A model generated the notes under the pieces. It saw only the letters and a program-made list of their open reading frames with translations. It searched no databases and had not been told where the DNA came from. The position numbers were made by a program, and so were the translations under genes. Positions 55,571 through 64,000 of a stretch of 64,000 nt of DNA are shown here, piece after piece. The stretch spans positions 1-64,000 of the forward strand of contig NZ_VLTJ01000022.1 of the NCBI RefSeq assembly GCF_007558815.1. Direction: 5' to 3'. The stretch comes from Verticiella sediminum. GTDB taxonomy: Bacteria; Pseudomonadota; Gammaproteobacteria; Burkholderiales; Burkholderiaceae_B. Positions within the stretch are counted from its first letter, which is position 1, and each line of letters begins with the position of its first letter.

Positions 55571-57643
55571 ATGGCGCGCGCCGACGAACACTCGCGCAAC
55601 GAGGCCGGCCTGTCCGGCGCAGCGACCGCGCCGGACACGCATCAGGCAGCGTGGCGACGCCACCTCGGCATGGGAGGTGTCCAGGCCACGCCGCTGCCGG
55701 GCAAATCCGTGCTGCTGGTGGGCTGCGTGCTTTTCTGGCTGTGCCTGCTGTTCGCCGGGCCTCCCCAGCAGAATCCCACCTTCGCAATCGGGCGCGACAT
55801 CCCTTACCGCTACCTGCTGGACCCGGCCGGCGAGGTCTCGTTCGACGCCTTCCTCGCCATGCCCGATGAAGCCCTCGCGCTCGGCCAGCGCCCCATGTCC
55901 GAAGGCTATGTACGGGACGTGGCATGGCTGCGTTTCCACATTCCCGGCACGGCGTTCGCCGAAGGCGAACTCTGGCTCAAGCTGAGCCCCAACTACCTGG
56001 ATTCGGTGACCGTCTACCTGCGGCCGGAGGGCGCGCCGCAGGGCTGGGTCGAGCGGCGCGCCGGCGACCGCATGGGCGCGCGCGCCGGCGACATCGACTA
56101 CCGCTACACCGTGCTGCGCCTGGCGCCGCCCGCACAAGGCGGTGGCCACGAGGTCGTCATGCGCATCCAGACCACCAGCGCGCTGCTGGTCGAGCCCACG
56201 CTGTGGCAGCCCGCGGCCTTCACCGACCACGCGTTGCGCGACACGGCCTTCTGGAGCTTCTATTTCGGCATCGGCGCGCTGTCCTCGGCGCTCGCCCTGC
56301 TGCTCGCCATCGGCCTGAAGACGCGCCTGCTCTGGTCGGTCATTCCCTTCTCGTTCACCTACCTGCTGGTCGCGTCCATCCAGGGCTACATCGGCTGGGG
56401 CGATGCCGACTGGCGCCTCACGCTGCAGCACTACCTGACGGGGACCCTGTCGCTGCTGGGCTATCCGGCCCTGATCTGGATGTGCACCGAAGCGCTGGAC
56501 ATCCGCCTGCGCTTTCCACGCGTCTATCGCTGGCTGGTCGCCAGCTTCTGCCTGGGCCTGCTGTTTCCTCTCAGCATCCCCCTCGATCTCTACGGCGAGA
56601 CGGTGCGCGTGTTCACGGTCCTCGCGTTCGCCAACGCCCTGGTGATCGCCGCATGCTCGCTGCGGCTGTGGTGGCGCTGGGGCTTGAGCCACCTCAACCT
56701 CGCGTTCGGCATCCTGCCGCTGTTCTATGTCGTGTCGGGCCTGATGGCGGTCCTGATCACGACGGCGACCATCGACTATGCGCCGCGCATGTACACCCTG
56801 TGGCAGTCCAGCATGATGATCATCATGATGGCCACCATGCTGCTGGTCATGGCCGTCGGCGTCTACCGCATCCGGCACGAGCGCCGCACCCACTGGGAGC
56901 GCGAACAGCTCGCGCGCGAACTGCGCATGGAACGCGAGGCGAGCTTTCACCAGCGCCAGTTCATGGGCATGGTGTCGCACGAGTTCCGCACACCGTTGGC
57001 GGTGATCTCGGGGACGCTGGAGAATCTGCTCGCGCAGCCGACCGAGGATGCGCGCGTGCGCCAGCGCTACGACAAGATCCAGCGCGCCGCCAATCGCCTG
57101 GTCCAGCTCACCGACAACTGCCTGGCCGACGCCCGGCTCTCGGCCGGCACGCTCTATCTGGACACCGTACCGACGCCGCTGCTGCCGCTGCTCGAATCCG
57201 CGGCCTCGCTGGTCGAGGTGGGCGATACCCACGACCTGCGCATCACGCTCGACGGCCTGCCCGTGCCGCACGGCGTTGACGCGGGGCCGGTGCTCCCGGC
57301 CGATGCCGCGCTCCTGCGCATCTGTCTGTCCAACCTGCTGGACAACGCGGTGAAGTACACGCCGGCCGGCACCATACGCGTCGACGTACAGGTTGGCGAT
57401 AATCGCATCGTCGTATCGATCTCGGATCGGGGCCCCGGCATCCCGGCGGCGCAGGCCGAGGAAGTCTTCGAGCGCTATCGGCGCGGCGCGCGGCCGGACG
57501 CCGAGCGCGCCGGTTCGGGCCTGGGCCTGTTCGTGTCCCGCCAGATCGCCCGCGCCCATGGCGGCGAGCTGACACTGGCCGCGAACACGGCGCACGGCTG
57601 CCGCTTCGATCTCGTCCTGCCCACGGCCTGCACAGCCGGATGA
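55571..57643 (+). CDS. 7TM-DISM sensor histidine kinase
   Basis: A 690-residue hybrid-free sensor. A leader and first helix (VLLVGCVLFWLCLLF) are followed by an extracytoplasmic 7TMR-DISMED2-like beta domain (about 90-230), seven membrane helices (about 240-440), a short coiled linker, HisKA with His470 (GMVSHEFRTPLAV) and HATPase with DNAVKYTP and GSGLGLFVS. The DISM class usually senses carbohydrates or other small ligands. It is coupled to the response regulator by ATGA and lies upstream of a giant adhesin. Confidence 0.92.
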   Translation: MARADEHSRNEAGLSGAATAPDTHQAAWRRHLGMGGVQATPLPGKSVLLVGCVLFWLCLLFAGPPQQNPTFAIGRDIPYRYLLDPAGEVSFDAFLAMPDEALALGQRPMSEGYVRDVAWLRFHIPGTAFAEGELWLKLSPNYLDSVTVYLRPEGAPQGWVERRAGDRMGARAGDIDYRYTVLRLAPPAQGGGHEVVMRIQTTSALLVEPTLWQPAAFTDHALRDTAFWSFYFGIGALSSALALLLAIGLKTRLLWSVIPFSFTYLLVASIQGYIGWGDADWRLTLQHYLTGTLSLLGYPALIWMCTEALDIRLRFPRVYRWLVASFCLGLLFPLSIPLDLYGETVRVFTVLAFANALVIAACSLRLWWRWGLSHLNLAFGILPLFYVVSGLMAVLITTATIDYAPRMYTLWQSSMMIIMMATMLLVMAVGVYRIRHERRTHWEREQLARELRMEREASFHQRQFMGMVSHEFRTPLAVISGTLENLLAQPTEDARVRQRYDKIQRAANRLVQLTDNCLADARLSAGTLYLDTVPTPLLPLLESAASLVEVGDTHDLRITLDGLPVPHGVDAGPVLPADAALLRICLSNLLDNAVKYTPAGTIRVDVQVGDNRIVVSISDRGPGIPAAQAEEVFERYRRGARPDAERAGSGLGLFVSRQIARAHGGELTLAANTAHGCRFDLVLPTACTAG

Positions 57644-58356
57644 CCATGCCCGACAGCAAACCCCGCCTCGCCCTCGTCGAAGACCACCAGGATCTCCAGG
57701 AGGAACTCATGTTCTTCCTGGAGGCCCGGGGCTATCCGGTGTGGGCCGCGTCCAGCGCCGAATCCTTCTGGCGGCAACTGCACGCGAACCCGGTCGACAT
57801 CGTGCTGGTCGACCTGGGCCTGCCCGGCGAGGACGGCTTCAGCATGTTGGATTACCTGCGCGAACTCAAACGCTACGGCGTGATCGTCGTCACGGCCCGC
57901 GGCAGCCAGCAGGACCGGCTGCGCGGGCTGAACCTGGGCGCCGATCTGTATCTGGTCAAGCCCGTGAACTTCGCCCAGCTCGCGCGCGACATCGACGCGC
58001 TCTGGCAGCGCCTGCGCGAAGACCCCGCCGTACCGGCCCGCCCCCAGGGCGCGGCCGTCGCGCCCTGGACTCTCGACGAGGTCGAATCCAGCCTGGTCTG
58101 GCCCAGCGGCGCGATGCTCAAGCTCACCCGCCAGGAGTACGCCCTGCTCGAGATCCTCAACCGCCACCCGGGCGAGGTCTATGCCAAGAGCATGCTGCAC
58201 GACCTCCTGTTCGGCCACGAGGAAGACGCCGACACCCATCGCGTGGACGTGATCCTCAGCCGCCTGCGCCAGAAAGCCACGCAGAAGAAGCTGCGCCTGC
58301 CGGTGCGCACAGTCTTCGGGCGCGGGGTCGCCCTGGTCACCGACGCGCGCGACTGA
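57640..58356 (+). CDS. OmpR/PhoB-type response regulator
   Basis: A 238-residue response regulator with a receiver domain (acceptor Asp58 in VLVDLGLPGEDG, Lys in YLVKPVNF) and a winged-helix DNA-binding domain (LTRQEYALLEILNRHPGEVY, then HRVDVILSRLRQKA). It forms a two-component pair with the kinase gene it overlaps. The adhesin downstream is a plausible target. Confidence 0.93.
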   Translation: MTMPDSKPRLALVEDHQDLQEELMFFLEARGYPVWAASSAESFWRQLHANPVDIVLVDLGLPGEDGFSMLDYLRELKRYGVIVVTARGSQQDRLRGLNLGADLYLVKPVNFAQLARDIDALWQRLREDPAVPARPQGAAVAPWTLDEVESSLVWPSGAMLKLTRQEYALLEILNRHPGEVYAKSMLHDLLFGHEEDADTHRVDVILSRLRQKATQKKLRLPVRTVFGRGVALVTDARD

Positions 58357-58568
58357 GCGCGACGACGCCTCGACGCGCGCGAGCCAGCGCGCTCACTACC
58401 TTTTCCGCTTGCACCACGTCGGCCTTGCGCAGTCGGCCGGCGCGAGCGGCTGTGCGCGCAACTCGCACATGCTGAGAGATTTGAGAGAAACGAGACTGAC
58501 ACAGTCGGAAAGACTTCGGCACACTCGTCACGCCAAGTAACGTTACTCGATACATCGACGCACCGAAT
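58357..58568. other. Promoter-containing gap before the adhesin
   Basis: Non-coding sequence with a GAGAGATTTGAGAGAAACGA element and an ACGTTACTCGATAC tract that could hold the adhesin promoter. No dyad is obvious, and I see no terminator hairpin after the response regulator. Confidence 0.4.
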
Positions 58569-58793
58569 GTGTGCATGAACACCCGCATGCAAGTCCTTTA
58601 CGCGCGCTATGCAAGCCTTCCCCGTCTGCGGCGAACCGGGCCGGTCGACCCGACCCCGGACACGCCGCAAACACGCCCCGAGCTCGTCCGCACACCGCCC
58701 CCGGCGCCCGAGGCCGAGCCTTGCGGTCCGCTCGGCAGCCTGGCTCAGGCGCTCTTCAGCGCGCTGCCCACGCATCGCTCCCGCCCCCGCTGA
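58569..58793 (+). CDS. Possible small proline-rich protein (74 aa)
   Basis: A short frame from an ATG at 58569 ending 48 bp before the adhesin and in the same frame. It is rich in Pro, Arg and Thr with no signal or helix. Weak evidence: it could be a leader or merely a chance frame in GC-rich DNA. Confidence 0.25.
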   Translation: MCMNTRMQVLYARYASLPRLRRTGPVDPTPDTPQTRPELVRTPPPAPEAEPCGPLGSLAQALFSALPTHRSRPR

Positions 58794-58841
58794 CCCGGTC
58801 GCATCTGCCCACGACTGGTCGCTCTCCCTTCAGGAAATCTC

Positions 58842-61800
58842 ATGGCCAACCTGCCTCCCACCATCACCGGGTTCGATGCGAACGGCATCAGCAACGTCGC
58901 CTTCGGGCAGCCGGCCAAACCCGACCCGGCCGTGGGCATCGACAGCGTGCACCAGGGGCTCGGCCTCGATGCGGTGGTGCCACCGACGCCGCCCAGCCTG
59001 AGCGCGGATTCCGCGCCGGCCGGTTTTCACCCCAATACACCGGTGGGTTTCGGCATCGACTTATTTCAGAACGTGACGGCATCGACCAACGATGACGGCC
59101 AGACCTTCACGGGCTTCGAGATCAAGGTCTATGGTGCCGGGGTCGCGGAATCGCTGTGGGTCGGCGGCACCCCCATCTACCTGCAGGCAGGTTCGGGCCC
59201 GCTGGGCACGGGTAGCTACATCATCACCGACACCGACGGCGTCTTCACGCTCAAGGTCAGCGATCTGGCGCTGACTGCAGCCGAATTCACCAATCTCATC
59301 GACGACATCACCTATGTGCGGGCACCATTGTGGATACCCGGCAGCACCGGGCAGGCGCAGGCGGTGGCTGTCCTGTTGAGTACAGTGACTGACAGCGGCC
59401 CGGAGGGCAGCAACGTTCTCGAACTCGACCAAGTGGCCACGCTCACGCGAGTGGACACTTACGTGACACCGACGTTCGCCATCGTCGGCACGCCCCAGAC
59501 ACAGGCGTATACCTTCACGCCGGGTACGCCGACCACGGTCGTTTTCGACATCGAAGTGCTGACCGATGTCGCGATGGTAGGCTCCGACATCAGCTTCAGC
59601 ATCGCGCTGCCGCAAGGGTGGGTTGCCTCGGGCCCGGTCGCTCCGATCCTTGGCGGCATTCTCAGCACGGGTGCAACGTACACCGTGTCCGTGGACGTTA
59701 CACCACCTGCCGGGCTGACGGCAGGCACCTTTCCCCTCATGCTGCAGGCCCAGCAGAATGGCCTGCCCACCACCGTCTACCCGCTGCTCGGCACCGCGCT
59801 CGCCAAGCTGGAACCTGCGCTCACGCAACCGCCCAGCGTGACAGGGACCGGCATCGGCAACGCCGAATTCACCGAGGACGGCGCGGCCGCCGAGCTGTTC
59901 ATCGGCGTGACGGCCAGCACCGAGGACAGCGGCCAGACGTTCACCGGCGCAACACTGACCGTCGCGCAGCTCGCGGACGGCGACGCCGAAGTCCTGCACG
60001 TCGGCGGCACCGCGATCACCCTGGTCGATGCCGCGAGCGGGTCGCTGGCCGGCGGCGGCAGCTACACGGTCAGTCTGGCGGGCACGACAGCCACCGTCAT
60101 CCTGGACGGCCTGGCCCTGGGCGACGCCGCCATGGCTGCGCTGCTGGAGAGCATCACCTATCGCAACATCAGCCAGGCGCCCACAGCGGGTGAGCGCCAG
60201 ATCACGCTGACCGAAGTCGAGGACAGCGGCGGCCAGACGGCCGCGCCCGGCCTTTCCGCCAGCGTGACAGTCGAGGCCGTCAACGATGTGCCCACCTTCG
60301 CATCGGTCACGGGAGGCACTGCGTGGATCCCGGTCACGAACCAGAGCGACGTGGCGATGGCGGTCGCGGTGCAGAGCGACGGCAAGGTGCTGGTGACGGG
60401 CTACAGCAACAACCAGTTCAGCATCGTCCGAATGAACGCCGAGGGTACGCTGGATACGACCTTCGGCGACAACGGCAAGGCCGTCCTGGGCTCGGTCTCC
60501 TCGCTGGCGCAAGCCTATGCGCTGGAGATCACGGCCGACGGCAAGATCCTGCTCGCGGGCAGCGACTACGGCAGCGGCGACATGATGGTGGTGCGCCTGA
60601 CGTCCGACGGCGAGCTCGATCCGAGCTTCGGCGATGGCGGCAAGGCGCTGGCCGGGACGACGGCCTACAGCGAATACGGCTATGCCATGCTGGTGCAGCC
60701 CGACGGCAAGATCGTCGTGACCGGCTACACGGGTTACGGCTACAACAGTCCGATCACGGCGGTACGCTTCGAAGCCGACGGCACTGTGGACGCCACCTTC
60801 GGCACCGCTGGCGTGGCGAGCATCACGCAAGTCAGCGGACTCTTCGGCGGTACGGGCGTCGCCATGGACAGCGACGGGAACCTCCTCGTCGCGGGCGGGC
60901 GTGAGCTCTATCCGAGCAACGACTTCGTCGTCGTCCGCTTCAAGCCCGATGGCACGCAAGACACCGCCTGGGGCACGTGGAGCACGGCCAGCGTGGACCT
61001 TGCCGGCGGCAGCGACGAGGCCAAGAGCGTGCTCGTCCTGCCGGACGGCAAGATCCTGTTGGCGGGCACGGCAAGCGCCGCGGACTACTCGACGACGCAC
61101 GCAGCCGTGGTCAGGCTCCATGCCGACGGCACGCTCGATACGTCGTTCGGTGAGCAGGGCAAGGTACTGGTCGAGATCGGTCTCAACGGCGACATCCACA
61201 ACATGATCCGCCAGCCCGACGGCAAGCTCGTACTCGTCGGCCACTCGAATGCCGGGGGCCCCGACCTCGTTCTCATCCGCCTCGACGAAAACGGCGAGCT
61301 GGACCTGGGGTTCGGCCAGAACGGCATCGCCACCTTGGACAACGGCAACATCGAAATCGGGCGCGACGTCGTCCTGCTGCCCGACGGCAAGCTCGTCGTG
61401 GTGGGCTACGGCTCGAACACCAGTTTCTACAATGACTACCTCGTCGTCCGCCTGAATGCGGACGGCAGCCTCGATACGAGCTTCAATCCGCAGCCCGGCC
61501 CGAGCTCGCTGGACGGCGTGGCCGACTACACCCTGGGCGCCGACGCGGTAATCCTGGACGCCTCGGTGAACGTGTACGACGCCGAACTGGCCGCACAAGG
61601 CCACTACGACGGCGCCATGCTGATGCTGACGCGCAGCACCGGCGCCTCCGACGACGATGTGTTCGGGGCCGGCGGCGCGCTCGTCTTCGACAACGGCGTA
61701 GCCACACTCGGCGGCGTGGATATCGGCACCGTGATGCAGATCGGCGGGACGCTGATGCTGAATTTCAACACCAACGCGACGCAGGAGCGCGTCGACGCCG

Positions 61801-64000
61801 CCTTGAGCAGCATCACCTACAGCTACGTCGGCACGCAGCCGCCGGCCAGCGTCACGATCGCCTGGAGCTTCTCCGACGGCAACATCGACGGCGGGCCGCA
61901 AGGCGCGGGCGGCGGTGCGTTCACCACCGGCTCGACGCAGGTCAACTTCATCACCCCTAACGCCGCGCCCACCGACATCAGCCTGTCCAACAGCGCGGTC
62001 GCGGAGAACACCGACACCAGCGCCGACCTGCTCATCGGCTCACTCAGCGCAACGGACGCGAATGCGGGCGATACGCATACCTACAGCATCCAGCCCGGCG
62101 GCGATGGCGAGACCTTCGTCATCGTGGGCAACGAGCTGCGGCTGGTCGCGGGCACCCGGCTGGACCACGAAGCCAAATCGAGCTATCAGGTCACGATCCG
62201 CGCGACCGATGGCGACGGTGCGTTCTACGACAAGCTCATGACGATCGAGGTAACGAACGTCAATGAGGCGCCGACCTTCGTCGTGCCACAGGGCGGCGTC
62301 CAGTCGATCGAGATCCCCGGTCTCTCCAGCATCGCCCTGGCCAGCGCCGAGCAGGCCGACGGCAAGCTCATCGTCGTCGGCCGCGCCGGGGCGTTCAGCG
62401 GCGAAGTCGTCGTGGCGCGCTTGAACACCGATGGCTCGCTCGACGCATCCTTCGCGGATGCCGGGATTGCCCGCGTGCCGGTGGCGCCGTTCGGCTCCGA
62501 AGGCAGCAGCGTGGCGATACAAGCCAACGGCGACATCCTGGTCTCCGGATCGGCGAGCCTCAGCAACCAGGGCTTCTTCACGATCCGGTTCGATCCCGAT
62601 GGCAACCAGGACCCGGGCTTCGGCAGCGGCGGCACGCTGTGGACTCAGGTGGGCTCCGGCACGTACTACAACACCGCCACCTTGCTGCAATCCGACGGGA
62701 GCTTCATCGTTACCGGCTACGGCACCGTCCAGCAAGGTATCGGTGTCTCGGTCAATCAGCTCGTGGCCGCCCGTTACAACGCGGACGGCACCCCAGACAC
62801 CAGTTTCGGCACGGCCGGCCAGTTCAAGCTCGAGCAGAACGTGACCATGCGCGACGCCACGCTGGATGCGAACGGCAACATGCTCATGACGGGCTACGTG
62901 AACGAGGGCGGGGCATGGAAGTACGTCGTCTTCCGCGTGGACGCCGACGGCCATCTGGACACCGGCTTCGGCGACGACGGGCGCGTCGTCCTGGGCATGA
63001 GCGGTTCTGCCGACGGCTACAGCGTGCTGGCCCAGGCCGACGGCAAGATCGTCGTCACGGGGACGCACTGGGAGAGCGGCGGCTATGCCTTCGACGTCGT
63101 CCGGCTGACGCCTGACGGCGAGCGCGATGCCGCCTTCGGCGTGGACGGCATCGTCACCCTGGACCTCGCGCCCGGCAGCGACATCGCCTACAGCGTCGTC
63201 CAGCAGGGCGACAAGCTGCTCGTGGCGGGCAGCGCCGGCCAGACGCTCGTCGTCGTGCGGCTGCTCGAGGACGGCACGCTGGATGCCACGTTCGGCGAGG
63301 GCGGCAAGGTCATGGTCGCCACGGACAACCCCATGAGCGAGGCCCGCAGCATCCTGCTCCAGGCGGACGGCAAGATCGCCGTGGTCGGCCATCAGGGCCA
63401 AGCCGGCGGTATGGCCAGCGACATCCTCATCGTCCGCCTGAACGCCGACGGCAGCCTGGATCAGGCTTTCCATACCCAGGAGGTGAACACGCTGGACGGC
63501 GTCGCGCAATACGCGCTGGGCCGCGACCCGGCCGTGCTGGACTCCGACGTCCGGATCTTCGATCCGGAGCTGGCCGCCCAGGGCCACTACGACGGCGCCA
63601 GCGTCACCCTGGCGCGCCATGGCGGAGCCGATGCGAGCGACCTCTTCGGCGCCAGCGGGCCCATGTCGTTCGCGGACGGCAACGTCGTCATCGACGACAA
63701 CAGCATCGGCACGTATACACAAGCGGCCGGCAGCCTCACCATCGTGTTCAACGCCGCGGCGACGCAGGCCTTGGTGAATCAGGCGCTGAGCCTGATCACC
63801 TACGCGAACACCGGCAGCGCGCCGCCGCCCAGCGTGGCCATCGCCTGGTTGTTCAACGACGGCAACGCCGACAACGCCCAGGGTACCGGCACCGCGCTGG
63901 CGGCCGTCGGCACGACCACTGTCGACATCACCATCCCGAACGAGGCACCGACCGACATTTCGCTTTCCAATGCCAGCGTCGCGGAGAACGCGGACACCGC
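58842..64000 (+). CDS. Giant delta-60-repeat/cadherin adhesin, likely type I secretion substrate (partial)
   Basis: Open from an ATG at 58842 (AGGA upstream) to the right edge: at least 1,719 residues. There is no N-terminal signal peptide, as expected for RTX-type type I secretion. Residues about 1-490 hold two related DGQTFTG beta modules and a short Ig-like stretch. Seven delta-60 repeats (pattern DGK..V.G...VVR...DG.LD..FG) cover about 505-880, followed by a beta module (AELAAQGHYDGAMLMLTR) and a cadherin-like domain (NAAPTDISLSNSAVAENTDT onward, with DGDG sites). A second set of seven repeats runs about 1165-1545, followed by a second copy of the beta module and the start of the next cadherin domain. 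It is probably a calcium-stabilised surface adhesin. The C-terminal secretion signal is outside the window. Confidence 0.9.
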   Translation, partial: MANLPPTITGFDANGISNVAFGQPAKPDPAVGIDSVHQGLGLDAVVPPTPPSLSADSAPAGFHPNTPVGFGIDLFQNVTASTNDDGQTFTGFEIKVYGAGVAESLWVGGTPIYLQAGSGPLGTGSYIITDTDGVFTLKVSDLALTAAEFTNLIDDITYVRAPLWIPGSTGQAQAVAVLLSTVTDSGPEGSNVLELDQVATLTRVDTYVTPTFAIVGTPQTQAYTFTPGTPTTVVFDIEVLTDVAMVGSDISFSIALPQGWVASGPVAPILGGILSTGATYTVSVDVTPPAGLTAGTFPLMLQAQQNGLPTTVYPLLGTALAKLEPALTQPPSVTGTGIGNAEFTEDGAAAELFIGVTASTEDSGQTFTGATLTVAQLADGDAEVLHVGGTAITLVDAASGSLAGGGSYTVSLAGTTATVILDGLALGDAAMAALLESITYRNISQAPTAGERQITLTEVEDSGGQTAAPGLSASVTVEAVNDVPTFASVTGGTAWIPVTNQSDVAMAVAVQSDGKVLVTGYSNNQFSIVRMNAEGTLDTTFGDNGKAVLGSVSSLAQAYALEITADGKILLAGSDYGSGDMMVVRLTSDGELDPSFGDGGKALAGTTAYSEYGYAMLVQPDGKIVVTGYTGYGYNSPITAVRFEADGTVDATFGTAGVASITQVSGLFGGTGVAMDSDGNLLVAGGRELYPSNDFVVVRFKPDGTQDTAWGTWSTASVDLAGGSDEAKSVLVLPDGKILLAGTASAADYSTTHAAVVRLHADGTLDTSFGEQGKVLVEIGLNGDIHNMIRQPDGKLVLVGHSNAGGPDLVLIRLDENGELDLGFGQNGIATLDNGNIEIGRDVVLLPDGKLVVVGYGSNTSFYNDYLVVRLNADGSLDTSFNPQPGPSSLDGVADYTLGADAVILDASVNVYDAELAAQGHYDGAMLMLTRSTGASDDDVFGAGGALVFDNGVATLGGVDIGTVMQIGGTLMLNFNTNATQERVDAALSSITYSYVGTQPPASVTIAWSFSDGNIDGGPQGAGGGAFTTGSTQVNFITPNAAPTDISLSNSAVAENTDTSADLLIGSLSATDANAGDTHTYSIQPGGDGETFVIVGNELRLVAGTRLDHEAKSSYQVTIRATDGDGAFYDKLMTIEVTNVNEAPTFVVPQGGVQSIEIPGLSSIALASAEQADGKLIVVGRAGAFSGEVVVARLNTDGSLDASFADAGIARVPVAPFGSEGSSVAIQANGDILVSGSASLSNQGFFTIRFDPDGNQDPGFGSGGTLWTQVGSGTYYNTATLLQSDGSFIVTGYGTVQQGIGVSVNQLVAARYNADGTPDTSFGTAGQFKLEQNVTMRDATLDANGNMLMTGYVNEGGAWKYVVFRVDADGHLDTGFGDDGRVVLGMSGSADGYSVLAQADGKIVVTGTHWESGGYAFDVVRLTPDGERDAAFGVDGIVTLDLAPGSDIAYSVVQQGDKLLVAGSAGQTLVVVRLLEDGTLDATFGEGGKVMVATDNPMSEARSILLQADGKIAVVGHQGQAGGMASDILIVRLNADGSLDQAFHTQEVNTLDGVAQYALGRDPAVLDSDVRIFDPELAAQGHYDGASVTLARHGGADASDLFGASGPMSFADGNVVIDDNSIGTYTQAAGSLTIVFNAAATQALVNQALSLITYANTGSAPPPSVAIAWLFNDGNADNAQGTGTALAAVGTTTVDITIPNEAPTDISLSNASVAENADT

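Noticed and set aside
59061-61901. Long minus-strand frame opposite the adhesin
   Set aside because: It is a repetitive antisense frame produced by the GC-rich repeat structure; no start signal or domain.

Overview
The window is high-GC bacterial DNA whose gene families point to a betaproteobacterium of the Alcaligenaceae (Bordetella/Achromobacter-like). It carries a Bug-family solute receptor, a long-N-terminus RpoD with DnaG, YqeY and 70-residue S21 nearby, and a Tad pilus locus with an FHA-fused ATPase. The genus is inferred from gene content and style; no ribosomal RNA is present to settle it.

Left part (1-11.3 kb). A CAT-anticodon tRNA (921-999) sits beside a wrecked tyrosine integrase (about 419-849), the scar of an old integrated element. 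Next are an IclR regulator with a palindromic operator, a divergent Bug-type tricarboxylate receptor, and a one-polypeptide cytochrome P450 of the CYP116B type. A decayed DUF4351 transposase-type fragment follows. An encapsulin shell gene and its DyP peroxidase cargo, with a C-terminal targeting peptide, come next. A LysR regulator diverges from an MFS exporter and dkgB.

Catabolic block (11.4-30.8 kb). This stretch looks less GC-rich than its surroundings. A leftward operon encodes a class V aminotransferase, a Dpp/Opp-type ABC transporter (B, C, D, F), a class II aldolase and a D-2-hydroxyacid dehydrogenase, and ends in a frameshifted alpha-hydroxyacid oxidase relic. A rightward set encodes the Tat-exported binding protein, a nitroreductase-fold enzyme, an NtaA/DszA-type flavin monooxygenase, a creatinase-like M24 protein, a flavin reductase and an MFS exporter. 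A leftward ALDH-DAO oxidoreductase pair, an M20 deacylase and an XRE-cupin regulator flank these. The two main operons diverge from a 320-bp AT-rich region holding two near-consensus, face-to-back sigma-54 promoters. I infer RpoN-controlled uptake and breakdown of an N-substituted amino-acid-like compound; the substrate is unknown.

Housekeeping block (31-45 kb). rpoD, dnaG, yqeY and rpsU keep their ancestral leftward order, but about 6 kb separates dnaG from rpoD. That gap holds an extensin-like gene, a LysR gene, and an operon of two isopenicillin-N-synthase-like oxygenases, a VOC protein and an orphan NMT1-type binding protein. argH follows rpsU.

Surface block (45-64 kb). A compact leftward Tad/Flp pilus operon (flp, two TadE/G-like genes, two small proteins, cpaB, secretin, FHA-tadA, tadB, tadC, then a DUF192 gene) lacks recognisable tadZ, tadV and tadD. 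Rightward come an RluF-like pseudouridine synthase, a 7TM histidine kinase with its OmpR-type regulator, and the first 1,719 codons of a giant signal-less adhesin. The adhesin has two tandem sets of seven delta-60 repeats, each followed by a beta-rich module, with a cadherin-like domain after the first; it runs off the right edge.
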